A DNA stretch of 10,523 nucleotides from assembly GCA_011051075.1 (NCBI GenBank), contig DREN01000308.1, positions 1 through 10,523 of the forward strand, read 5' to 3'. A program made the translations under genes and the position numbers. How positions within the stretch are numbered: the stretch's first letter is position 1; each line of letters begins with the position of its first letter. Shown here one piece after another: positions 1-6,468 of this stretch. The notes under the pieces were generated by a model. That model was not told where the DNA came from. It worked only from the letters and a program-made list of their open reading frames with translations, and made no database searches. Origin of the DNA: Deltaproteobacteria bacterium. GTDB lineage: Bacteria; Desulfobacterota; DSM-4660; Desulfatiglandales; Desulfatiglandaceae.

Positions 1-126
1 AAGCCCCTCCTCTGACGCTCGAAGGACATCTAAAGCAAACTGGCTGTCTCCGAGTATCCGCTCATCTCCTTTAAGACGCCTTTCATCCTTGGCAAGCCTC
101 TGAGCCTCTGTCAAGTCATTATTCAT
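1..126 (-). CDS. partial ORF resembling the C-terminal part of REP-associated (RAYT/IS200-like) transposases
   Basis: The reading frame starts at ATG (126-124) and is open to the left edge, so 42 residues are visible. The segment around residues 16-35 (RRLKGDERILGDSQFALDVL) resembles the conserved GDERILGxxxFV stretch that follows the catalytic domain in RAYT (Y1_Tnp, TnpA_REP) proteins. In full-length members this stretch lies far from the N-terminus, and here the HUH/Tyr domain is absent: upstream in the same frame there is no related sequence before the tRNA terminator. A GGAGG lies just upstream of the ATG, but start and ribosome site are both inside a small inverted repeat (CATGGA/TCCATG, 124-139), which could limit translation. 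It is probably a decayed remnant or a stand-alone C-terminal helix-turn-helix protein. The family call comes from remembered motif similarity, not a search. It fits the REP-like palindromes in the right half of the window. Confidence 0.45.
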   Translation of the reverse strand, partial: MNNDLTEAQRLAKDERRLKGDERILGDSQFALDVLRASEEGL

Positions 127-213
127 GGACGTCCTCCATGGACACTGAATAGTGGATGGCATGGCTGACCTGCAACTTTTGGCCCCAGCCCCCTGCGTGG
201 AAACCAGGGCGGG

Positions 214-258
214 AAAAAAAAGAGGGGCCTGCAAGTCATAAAACCTGCAGGCCCCTCT
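214..258 (-). terminator. intrinsic terminator downstream of tRNA-Ser
   Basis: On the minus strand a perfect 13-bp stem (246-258 paired with 221-233, GC-rich, GAGGGGCCTGCA core) with a 12-nt loop is followed by eight T residues (214-221 on the complement). This is a textbook rho-independent terminator 11 bases after the encoded CCA of the tRNA. There is no T-tract on the plus side, so it is unidirectional. Confidence 0.9.
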
Positions 259-268
259 AATTGTTCAG

Positions 269-354
269 TGGCGGAGGGAGTAGGATTCGAACCCACGGAA
301 CTTTCGTTCAACGGTTTTCAAGACCGCCGCCTTCGACCACTCGGCCATCCCTCC
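269..354 (-). tRNA. tRNA-Ser, anticodon UGA
   Basis: The complement folds as a class II (long variable arm) tRNA. The acceptor stem is GGAGGGA paired with TCCCTCC, followed by a G discriminator and an encoded CCA (269-271). The D arm contains GGCCGAGTGG. The anticodon loop CTTGAAA on a CGGT/ACCG stem gives anticodon TGA, reading UCA and wobble UCN codons. The variable arm is GAAC-GAAA-GTTC, typical of serine tRNAs. The T arm has GTGGGTTCGAATCCTAC. The 86-base length including CCA is normal for tRNA-Ser. It lies 85 bases downstream of the foldase gene on the same strand with no terminator between them, so co-transcription is possible. Its own terminator follows at 214-258. Confidence 0.97.
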
Positions 355-439
355 GGCGTATCGGTTTAAACAGGCCGTCAAGGGTGTCGTTGATTGTGGA
401 GATGCGGAAAGACCCGGCAAAAGGGATTTTTACGGGGTA

Positions 440-1432
440 TCACGATTTGCCCTTGAGAAAAACCTCCACCTTTGCCTCTTTCCGAAGCTTATCCACGTAC
501 TCCTTGACCTCCTTCTGGATCTTTTCCTGCTTCAGATATTGACCGAGCCGCACCTTTATCTCGTCAAAGGGCACCGTACTCTCAGGCTTCGCACCGGTGA
601 CCTTGATCAGGTGATATCCGAACCTGGTCTCGACGATATCGCTTACCTCGCCCTTTTTGAGCTTGAAGGCCACCTCCTCAAAGGCGGGTACCATCTGTCC
701 ACGGGCGAAATAACCCAAGTCGCCCCCCTTGGCGCTGCTGGGCCCCTGGGAATACTCCTTGGCCAGTTTGGTGAAATCCCCTCCCTTTTTCTGTTTTTCT
801 TGAACCTCCTTGATCTTCTTGAGGGCCTCGGCCTTTTCCTTATCAGTCGCCTCTGGTTTGACCTTTATGAGGATATGGCTGGCCTGGACCTGTTCAGGCT
901 GTTTGAACAGGTCTGAGTGGCTGTCGTAATATGTCCTGATATCCTTTTCAGGAACTGTGGTCTTATCAACGAAGTTCTGGACGATAAATTTCTCTATAAT
1001 CATGGCCCGTTTCAGGTCTTCCTTAATCTGGGGCACGGAAAGTTTCGATTTGCTCAGGGCCTGTTTATACGCCTCCTCGTTGGGGAACCGTGCTTTCCAC
1101 TGTTCGAGCCTTTCATCAACGGCCTTCTGATCAATGTCAATTCCCTCCTTCTTTGCCGCCTGGTACAGGAGTTCACTCCCTATGATCTGTTTGAGGGCCT
1201 TCTCCCTGAGCTGATCGTCGTTCAGCTGTTTTCCCGATCTCATGGCCTGCTGCTTTACATAATCAACCACCCTGTCATATTCAAGCCGGGTAATAACCGC
1301 TCCGTTAACAACCGCGACCTTATCGTTTTCCGATGGCCCTTTGTTGTCCTCTGCTGCCGCGGGCCATGGCGTTGCGATCAGGATCAATGCCGCTGTGAAG
1401 GCGCCCAGCCATGCTTTTTTCCTGCATTTCAT
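440..1432 (-). CDS. secreted SurA/PrsA-type peptidyl-prolyl cis-trans isomerase (parvulin foldase)
   Basis: This 330-residue protein is a periplasmic or exported chaperone that isomerises X-Pro bonds and assists folding of secreted or outer-membrane proteins. Residues 1-27 are a signal peptide: a KCRKK basic start, a hydrophobic core, then PWPAAA before EDN, consistent with signal peptidase I. No lipobox cysteine is present, unlike Gram-positive PrsA lipoproteins. Residues 38-160 form a SurA-N-like helical chaperone region. Residues 183-279 form a single rotamase (PPIC) domain with ASHILIK, GGDLGYFARGQMVPAFEEVAF (split here as GGDLGYFARG and QMVPAFEEVAF) and FGYHLIKV. A Lys-rich helix closes the protein. 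SurA of enterobacteria has two parvulin domains; this has one. The start is supported by AAGGAG about 6 bases upstream. A tRNA-Ser lies downstream. The family is certain; exact orthology is not, so no symbol is given. Confidence 0.93.
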   Translation of the reverse strand: MKCRKKAWLGAFTAALILIATPWPAAAEDNKGPSENDKVAVVNGAVITRLEYDRVVDYVKQQAMRSGKQLNDDQLREKALKQIIGSELLYQAAKKEGIDIDQKAVDERLEQWKARFPNEEAYKQALSKSKLSVPQIKEDLKRAMIIEKFIVQNFVDKTTVPEKDIRTYYDSHSDLFKQPEQVQASHILIKVKPEATDKEKAEALKKIKEVQEKQKKGGDFTKLAKEYSQGPSSAKGGDLGYFARGQMVPAFEEVAFKLKKGEVSDIVETRFGYHLIKVTGAKPESTVPFDEIKVRLGQYLKQEKIQKEVKEYVDKLRKEAKVEVFLKGKS

Positions 1433-1526
1433 TATGATCTCTCCTTAAAACTGTGGAATAATAAAGGCGAAAAGCACCCGTCAGGGACATCTCCCTGTTT
1501 CATATCCTGAGGCTTTACCTTAATCT

Positions 1527-1556
1527 ATCTTAGCACCTCAAAGGAGGGCTTAGCAA
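1527..1556 (-). promoter_or_regulatory. candidate sigma-70-like promoter for the foldase gene
   Basis: On the minus strand TTGCTA (1556-1551) and TAAGAT (1532-1527) are separated by 18 bases, each matching the consensus at four of six positions. The implied 5' leader is about 90 bases before the foldase ATG. An 18-bp perfect palindrome lies immediately upstream of the -35. The match is modest. Confidence 0.3.
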
Positions 1557-1562
1557 GCGCAA

Positions 1563-1580
1563 TTTCCATATATATGGAAA
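1563..1580. promoter_or_regulatory. 18-bp perfect palindrome, possible operator between divergent genes
   Basis: TTTCCATATATATGGAAA reads identically on both strands. It sits in the 301-base region between the foldase gene (-) and larE (+), next to the candidate -35 of the foldase promoter. AT-rich dyads of this form are typical binding sites for dimeric repressors, but no regulator is encoded next to it and I do not recognise the motif. Confidence 0.4.
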
Positions 1581-1634
1581 ATAGGCGTAATTTTCCTGAG
1601 TCGCTGCGGGGGTGGGGTTCCGCTGGCACAGGTC

Positions 1635-1664
1635 TTGAAATAGATCGGCGGTTGTAGGTAAAAG
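1635..1664 (+). promoter_or_regulatory. candidate sigma-70-like promoter for larE
   Basis: TTGAAA (1635-1640, five of six consensus bases) and TAAAAG (1659-1664, four of six) are separated by 18 bases. They lie about 70 bases before the preferred larE start. No other better pair was seen in this gap. Confidence 0.3.
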
Positions 1665-1733
1665 CACAGTTGGTCTTCACATTTCATGGTGAACCTGTTA
1701 GTATCACCGGGCTCCAGATGGAAAGGACCGTAT

Positions 1734-2564
1734 ATGATGATGGATGAATCAGAGGCCAGATCGAAACGAGAGCGTCTGCTCGCCAGACTGGGCCTGTCTG
1801 AAACCCTGTTGGTGGCGTTTTCAGGGGGTGTTGACAGCTCGTTCCTCCTGGCTTTGGCACACCAGGCCTTAGGGGAGGGGGTGACAGCGGTTACCGCAGC
1901 ATCGCCAGTTCATCCCCGACGGGAACTGGAGGAGGCCCGCCGGTTTACCGGGGAGAGGGGGATCAACCATGTTATCCTGAGATCAGGTGAAACAGAGATC
2001 CCGGAGTTTGTGTCCAACACTCCTGACAGGTGCTACCACTGTAAAAAGGCCCTGTGCAGAGAGTTTTTGAGGCTGGCCGTTGAAAAGGGCATAAGTCATG
2101 TGGCGCACGGCGCCAACACGGACGACCTGCAGGATTTTCGCCCCGGATTTCGTGCCACAGAGGAGACGGGAGTCATGGCGCCCCTTATTGACGCGGGCCT
2201 TTGTAAGGACGAGATCCGTTTTCTTGCCAGGGATATGGGCCTGCCCCAGTGGGACAGACCTTCCATGGCCTGCCTCGCCAGCAGGTTTCCCTATGGGACC
2301 CCCATCACGGAAGAGGGGCTTCGTATGGTTGAAGCGGCCGAGGATTTCCTCCTGAAACGGGGCTTTATGGGGCTGAGGGTCAGGCACCACGGATCTGTGG
2401 CCAGGATAGAGCTGAGCCTCCTGGATCTTGAGAGGATGGTTGAGGAGGGTACGAGAGAGACGGTTGTGGCCGAGCTGCGGCATATAGGTTTCGAGCATAT
2501 CGCCCTGGACTTGGAGGGCCATATATCTGGGAAGATGAACCGGGGCCTGAGCCTTGGCAGTTGA
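1734..2564 (+). CDS. larE: ATP-dependent sacrificial sulfur transferase LarE
   Basis: A PP-loop ATP pyrophosphatase of the LarE family, about 276 residues from the preferred start. LarE adenylates a pyridinium carboxylate and transfers sulfur to it during synthesis of the nickel-pincer nucleotide cofactor of lactate racemase and relatives. The PP-loop is FSGGVDSS (residues 29-36 from this start). Also visible are DRCYHCK (cysteines about 100 and 103), HGANTDD, and PSMACLASRFPYGTPI, whose cysteine (about 180) aligns with the sulfur-donor cysteine of LarE. The extra CxxC pair suggests the type that binds an iron-sulfur cluster and can recycle sulfur rather than sacrifice its cysteine. An upstream in-frame ATG at 1686 has no ribosome site; AAAGGA lies 6 bases before the ATG at 1734, followed by two more ATG codons. 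No larB, larC or larA is present here, so the client enzyme is unknown. Confidence 0.9.
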   Translation: MMMDESEARSKRERLLARLGLSETLLVAFSGGVDSSFLLALAHQALGEGVTAVTAASPVHPRRELEEARRFTGERGINHVILRSGETEIPEFVSNTPDRCYHCKKALCREFLRLAVEKGISHVAHGANTDDLQDFRPGFRATEETGVMAPLIDAGLCKDEIRFLARDMGLPQWDRPSMACLASRFPYGTPITEEGLRMVEAAEDFLLKRGFMGLRVRHHGSVARIELSLLDLERMVEEGTRETVVAELRHIGFEHIALDLEGHISGKMNRGLSLGS

Positions 2565-2664
2565 CCCCGGATCCTTGAAGGGTGGTGGAGCTTGAATGGA
2601 AAAGGCGGGTCCCGGAAAACCTTGGGCATGGGGAAAGGGTCCATAGCAGGAGGTGTCTGAGCAG

Positions 2665-3165
2665 ATGTTGAGCAGTACGGAAGGAAACATGGCAACCGAG
2701 GGAAGATTCGGTTCTGAAAGAGATTACGTCCAGATGGTGGATCTCCTTGCAGCATGGCAGGAGGATCCAGGAGATATCAGGTCCGCCTTTCTCAGGTTGA
2801 AGAGGCACGTTTCGGAGAAGGGAAGCACCCTGTTCTTTTTCAAGTCAAGACCCGGCATCAGCTATTCCCTCAGGGCCACCCTCGCCGGATCCGGGAGCGG
2901 GGATGACCGGCTTTTTGCCATGGTGGATATCATTGACGATGATCCTGAAAACAGGTGGCTTTCCGTGTGCTTCTACGGAGATACGATTACCGATCCTGAC
3001 CAGGAGGGCGACCTTGTGCCCGACGGGATTTCCGGAGAAGACGGCTACTGCTTCGACCTGTACCAGTACGATGAATCCGCCATCTCATACCTGGAGCAGA
3101 GGATCGACGAGGCCTACGAAAACACCCTGCGCTTTGACCCCGGTGGAGGCCTGAGCCGCCCATGA
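2665..3165 (+). CDS. uncharacterised acidic protein coupled to the mechanosensitive channel
   Basis: I do not recognise this family. From the ATG at 2665 the product has 166 residues, no signal peptide and no membrane segment. It is strongly acidic in its second half (IIDDDPENRW, TDPDQEGD, SGEDGYCFDLYQYDES) and looks like one compact alpha/beta domain: a helix about 20-50, strands at FFFKSR, YSLRATL, FAMVDII, SVCFYG and YCFDLY, and a final helix. AGGAGG (2648-2653) lies 11 bases before ATG 2665. A GTG at 2653 is within that ribosome site, and ATG 2689 has AAGGAA 4 bases before it, so the start is uncertain. The stop overlaps the start of the next gene by four bases (ATGA), which implies translational coupling. 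It may modulate or accompany the channel, but that rests on position only. Confidence 0.82.
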   Translation: MLSSTEGNMATEGRFGSERDYVQMVDLLAAWQEDPGDIRSAFLRLKRHVSEKGSTLFFFKSRPGISYSLRATLAGSGSGDDRLFAMVDIIDDDPENRWLSVCFYGDTITDPDQEGDLVPDGISGEDGYCFDLYQYDESAISYLEQRIDEAYENTLRFDPGGGLSRP

Positions 3166-4379
3166 GCCTGAACATTATTTTAGAGCAATGGTCTCAGCAC
3201 TACCCCGTGGCCTTTCATATGCTGAAGCCGGCGGGTGTGCTGGTCCTGAGCCTGACAGCGTATCTTGTCACAAAGCACTTTATCTTAAATGCCCTTTCCA
3301 GTCTGGTTCGACGGACAAAGACCGGCCTTGACGATATCCTGCTGAACAGGGCCTTCCTCAGAAGGCTCTCCTACGTGGCGCCCATAATCGTAATATACAA
3401 CTTTGCCGGCGTCTTCCCACTTGTGGGAGACCTCATCTCCAAGGTCTCAACGGCCCTCATATGGTGGCTTATCCTCCTTACAGGGGGCATGTTCCTGACC
3501 GGGCTGGGAAATGCCTACCAGCACCTGGAGATCTGGCGTAACCGCCCCATCAAAGGCTACGTGCAGGTGGTCAAGCTGATAATCTACCTCTTCGGTGGGA
3601 TAGTGATTGTCAGCATCTTTATCGGCAGGTCTCCCCTGGTGCTCCTGAGCGGTTTCGGGGCCATGACCGCGGTGATACTCCTTATCTTCCGCAACACCAT
3701 CCTCTCCTTTGTGGCAAGCCTCCAGATCACTGCCAGCGATCTTGTGCGGATCGGGGACTGGATCGAGATGCCCAAGTACGGGGCCGACGGTGATGTGATA
3801 GACATCGCCCTTCATACAGTGCAGGTCCAGAACTGGGACAAGACCGTTACGGTTATACCCACGCACAAGCTCATAGAGGACACCTTCAAAAACTGGCGGG
3901 GAATGGAGCAGAGCGGGGGTCGGCGCATAAAGCGGGCCATCCACATAGACTTAGACAGTATCAGGTTCTGCGATGGGGCCATGATAGAGAGGTTCAGGGA
4001 GTATCATCTTATTTCAGATTACGTGAACCAGAAGGAGAAGGAGGTGGAAGAGTACAACAGGGAGCTGGGGATCAATACGGATGTCCTTGTAAACGGCCGG
4101 AGGATGACCAACGTAGGGACCTTCAGGGCCTATGTGGAGGCGTATCTGCGCGGCAACCCCAATATTCGCCAGGATATGACCTTTCTGGTTCGGCAGTTGG
4201 CCCCAGGCCCAAACGGCCTGCCCCTTGAAATCTATGTTTTTACCAACGATACGGCATGGTCCCGATACGAGGCCGTACAGGCGGACATATTCGATCATAT
4301 CCTGGCCGTTATTCCCCAGTTCGATCTGAGGGTCTTCCAGCACCCTACGGGCAGGGATTTTGCTAAGCTTGCTGGGTAG
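3162..4379 (+). CDS. MscS-family mechanosensitive ion channel, YbdG/MscM (miniconductance) type
   Basis: A 405-residue inner-membrane channel that opens with membrane tension to release solutes on osmotic downshock. Hydrophobic segments lie at about 20-42, 70-92, 97-117, 132-155 and 157-190, more than the three of classical MscS and matching the YbdG branch. The pore-lining helix and beta domain are recognisable: RNTILSFVASLQI, then SDLVRIGDWIEMP, YGADGDVIDI, VQVQNWDKTVTVIPTH and FKNWRGMEQSGGRRIKR, closely resembling E. coli YbdG. A charged cytosolic insert (KEKEVEEYNRELGI, about 291-304) precedes the C-terminal alpha/beta domain, also a YbdG feature. The ATG overlaps the preceding stop by four bases. 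The 3' end overlaps the convergent AAA+ gene by 17 bases, so no terminator lies between them. Confidence 0.93.
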   Translation: MSLNIILEQWSQHYPVAFHMLKPAGVLVLSLTAYLVTKHFILNALSSLVRRTKTGLDDILLNRAFLRRLSYVAPIIVIYNFAGVFPLVGDLISKVSTALIWWLILLTGGMFLTGLGNAYQHLEIWRNRPIKGYVQVVKLIIYLFGGIVIVSIFIGRSPLVLLSGFGAMTAVILLIFRNTILSFVASLQITASDLVRIGDWIEMPKYGADGDVIDIALHTVQVQNWDKTVTVIPTHKLIEDTFKNWRGMEQSGGRRIKRAIHIDLDSIRFCDGAMIERFREYHLISDYVNQKEKEVEEYNRELGINTDVLVNGRRMTNVGTFRAYVEAYLRGNPNIRQDMTFLVRQLAPGPNGLPLEIYVFTNDTAWSRYEAVQADIFDHILAVIPQFDLRVFQHPTGRDFAKLAG

Positions 4380-6210
4380 ATCCCTCGGGTTGAGGAAGTT
4401 CCAGGTCCATACTGTCCCGGCGATAGATCTCCTTGATCAGGTTGTTTATGAAATCCTCCATGTTGATAACGGCGTCGGCATTGATGGTGAAGTTGTCCAT
4501 GCCGGACCTGTCCTTTACCAGTCTAAGCCCATATTCAAGCCTCTTTGCCAGTTGAAACATGAGGGGGCCTGGCTCCTGTCCTGTCTTGATGGCCTGGTCT
4601 ATGATTTCGTCCACGGCGCTTTCATCAAAGGTCACGTTTACATCCAGTTTTTCCACGAGGGAGGCCTCTTCAAGTCTCACCTGATCGTACATGTTGCTGA
4701 ATTTCTCTACGGCCGTGTCAATGTCGGTGATGTTGGTCAGATAAAGGTCAGCTATCAGGTCCATCCTCCTGTCGTGGATATCAAACCCTGACTTTCTCTT
4801 GAAGTCATCGGCCCGTTCCGTCAGGTACTCTTTGATCCGGGCCAGTTCATTTTCCCTGCCCCTTTCAAACCTCTGCGTACGTTCCGGGTCATCCGGGTTT
4901 TGAAGGAGTGCATCAAGCTGGGCCTCAGGCTCCTCAACCACCTCCCTCGTGACCAGGAACTGGCTGATTTGCGTTGATGGAAGTCTCTTTTCAAAGGGGA
5001 TCAGCACCTTTTCCATGGCGCTGACAAGCCCCCTTGCGCCGGTCTTCTCTTCGGCCGCCATCTCCGCGATCCGAACGAGGGCCTCATCTTCAAACTTGAT
5101 ATCGATCCCGTAGGCCCGAAAGTCCATCCTCTTGCTGATAACGATGGGGTTATTGGGGTTTCTGAGGATCTCCTGCAGGTCATCTTTTGTCAGTTCATCA
5201 AATACCACCACCACCGGTAGCCTGCCCACGAATTCCGATTCAAAGCCGAACTCTATCAGGTCCTGTGCCTTCACCTCCTTGAGGATTTCCCATGGGATTT
5301 CCGCAGGTCTTACATCGGCCTCAAAACCGATTCCCTGGCTCTGCAGTCTCTTTTTGATGATTTCCGCCAGATCACCAAAGGCCCCGCTCATGATAAAGAG
5401 GATGTTTCTGGTGTTGACCACCCGTTTCTCTCTCTTTCCGGTACGCCTGTAGTGCTCAATGGCCTGTATCTGGGAGATGGGGTCGTGGGGGACCTTCAGG
5501 TCCACGTCCGTTTCCTCCATGGGCTTGAGCAGGGCCCTCTGGACCCCGGTCCTGGAAATATCGTGCCCTATGATATTACGGGAGGAGGCGATCTTGTCTA
5601 TTTCATCTATATAGACTATTCCGTTTTCGGCCAGTGTCAGATCTTCGTTGGCCTCGTAGAGGAGATCGCGTATTAGGTCTTCCACATCTCCGCCCACATA
5701 GCCCGTCTCGCTGAACTTGGTGGCGTCCCCCTTCACAAAGGGCACTCCCAGCTTGTGGGCTATCAGTTTTACGATATAGGTCTTGCCGACTCCGGTGGGT
5801 CCGATCATGAGAACGTTGTTCTTGATCATGCCCACCCCCGAGTTTTTGTTCCGGCCTCCGGGAGAGTTGGAATCTCTCTGCTGTTTAAACTTTATCCTGT
5901 TGAAGTGAGTGCAGATCTTGGTGGCCAGGACGGCCTTTACCTGATCCTGTTTGACCACAAAACTGTCCAGATAGGACTCCAGCTCCTCAGGCATCATATC
6001 GAAGCGGAGCGCGGCCCCGTCCTCTTTTCCTCCAGAGCGGCCATCGGTGGATGCCTCGTCCTTTTTGGGAACCACAAAGGGAGAGATCACCTTCACGCGG
6101 TTACCGTACTTTTTGGTGAGATATTCGCTCAGTTCCTTTTCAAGCTCCCGCTGATTGGGGATCCTTCCGCCGCCGGGTTTTTCCTGTGAATCTATTACTG
6201 TCTTTTCCAT
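4363..6210 (-). CDS. ClpX-like AAA+ unfoldase ATPase with divergent N-terminus and long C-terminal extension
   Basis: A 615-residue HslU/ClpX-clade AAA+ ATPase. Residues 69-412 follow ClpX: Walker A GPTGVGKT (137-144), pore loop GYVGG (170-174), Walker B VYIDEID (199-205), sensor region NILFIMSGAF (269-278), arginine finger in EFVGRLP (R330) and sensor 2 TGAR (390-393). GIGF (293-296) matches the ClpP-docking loop of ClpX, so a ClpP partnership is plausible. Differences from ClpX: no zinc-binding cysteines in the first 70 residues; the RKH-loop region is replaced by a longer insert (about 235-265); and about 200 residues follow sensor 2. That extension has a coiled, charged part (425-520) and a segment beginning FDESAVDEII (528-537) that resembles a second small-domain unit. 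AGGAG lies 10 bases before the ATG. It is monocistronic here and convergent with the channel gene. It is not canonical clpX; substrate and partner are unknown. Confidence 0.88.
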   Translation of the reverse strand: MEKTVIDSQEKPGGGRIPNQRELEKELSEYLTKKYGNRVKVISPFVVPKKDEASTDGRSGGKEDGAALRFDMMPEELESYLDSFVVKQDQVKAVLATKICTHFNRIKFKQQRDSNSPGGRNKNSGVGMIKNNVLMIGPTGVGKTYIVKLIAHKLGVPFVKGDATKFSETGYVGGDVEDLIRDLLYEANEDLTLAENGIVYIDEIDKIASSRNIIGHDISRTGVQRALLKPMEETDVDLKVPHDPISQIQAIEHYRRTGKREKRVVNTRNILFIMSGAFGDLAEIIKKRLQSQGIGFEADVRPAEIPWEILKEVKAQDLIEFGFESEFVGRLPVVVVFDELTKDDLQEILRNPNNPIVISKRMDFRAYGIDIKFEDEALVRIAEMAAEEKTGARGLVSAMEKVLIPFEKRLPSTQISQFLVTREVVEEPEAQLDALLQNPDDPERTQRFERGRENELARIKEYLTERADDFKRKSGFDIHDRRMDLIADLYLTNITDIDTAVEKFSNMYDQVRLEEASLVEKLDVNVTFDESAVDEIIDQAIKTGQEPGPLMFQLAKRLEYGLRLVKDRSGMDNFTINADAVINMEDFINNLIKEIYRRDSMDLELPQPEGSTQQA

Positions 6211-6468
6211 TTATATAAGGCTCCTGTCCCTAAGGGGGTCGTTGTGGAGAATCGTACAGAGCCCCTGTCAAGGTCCTGGCCGGGGGTACGGCTGTGCCTC
6301 ACAGGGGGCGAATCCACGCCTCTCTGATGCCTCCCTTTAGTGCCGGGCGGTCCATCAGGGGGGTGGTATTCAATATATTCATCAGCACGGCGATTTCAAG
6401 TTTAATAAAGGCCCGGGGCAAAACCGTACCCGGAGTAAGGCCGGCAATCGTTCGGGCTGACCCCGGGT
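6211..6468. other. intergenic stretch without a recognised gene
   Basis: This 258-base region separates the AAA+ gene from the upstream iron-sulfur operon, both on the minus strand. No tRNA, terminator hairpin with T-tract or convincing promoter was found. A TTGACA occurs on the minus strand (6265-6270 region) but lacks a -10 at normal spacing. A minus-strand frame ending at the stop 6301-6299 stays open from inside the preceding gene, with no ribosome site at its possible starts. It is described under findings rather than called as a gene. Confidence 0.4.

Noticed and set aside
2596..2646. A 16-codon ORF with GGAG before its ATG, between larE and the acidic protein gene
   Set aside because: It is too short and low in complexity (Gly, Lys, Pro, Trp) to support as a gene without conservation data; possible as a leader peptide only.
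1983..2690. Long open frames antisense to larE and to other genes in the window
   Set aside because: They lie fully opposite well-supported genes, lack ribosome sites and show no recognisable domain; they are by-products of GC-rich codon use.
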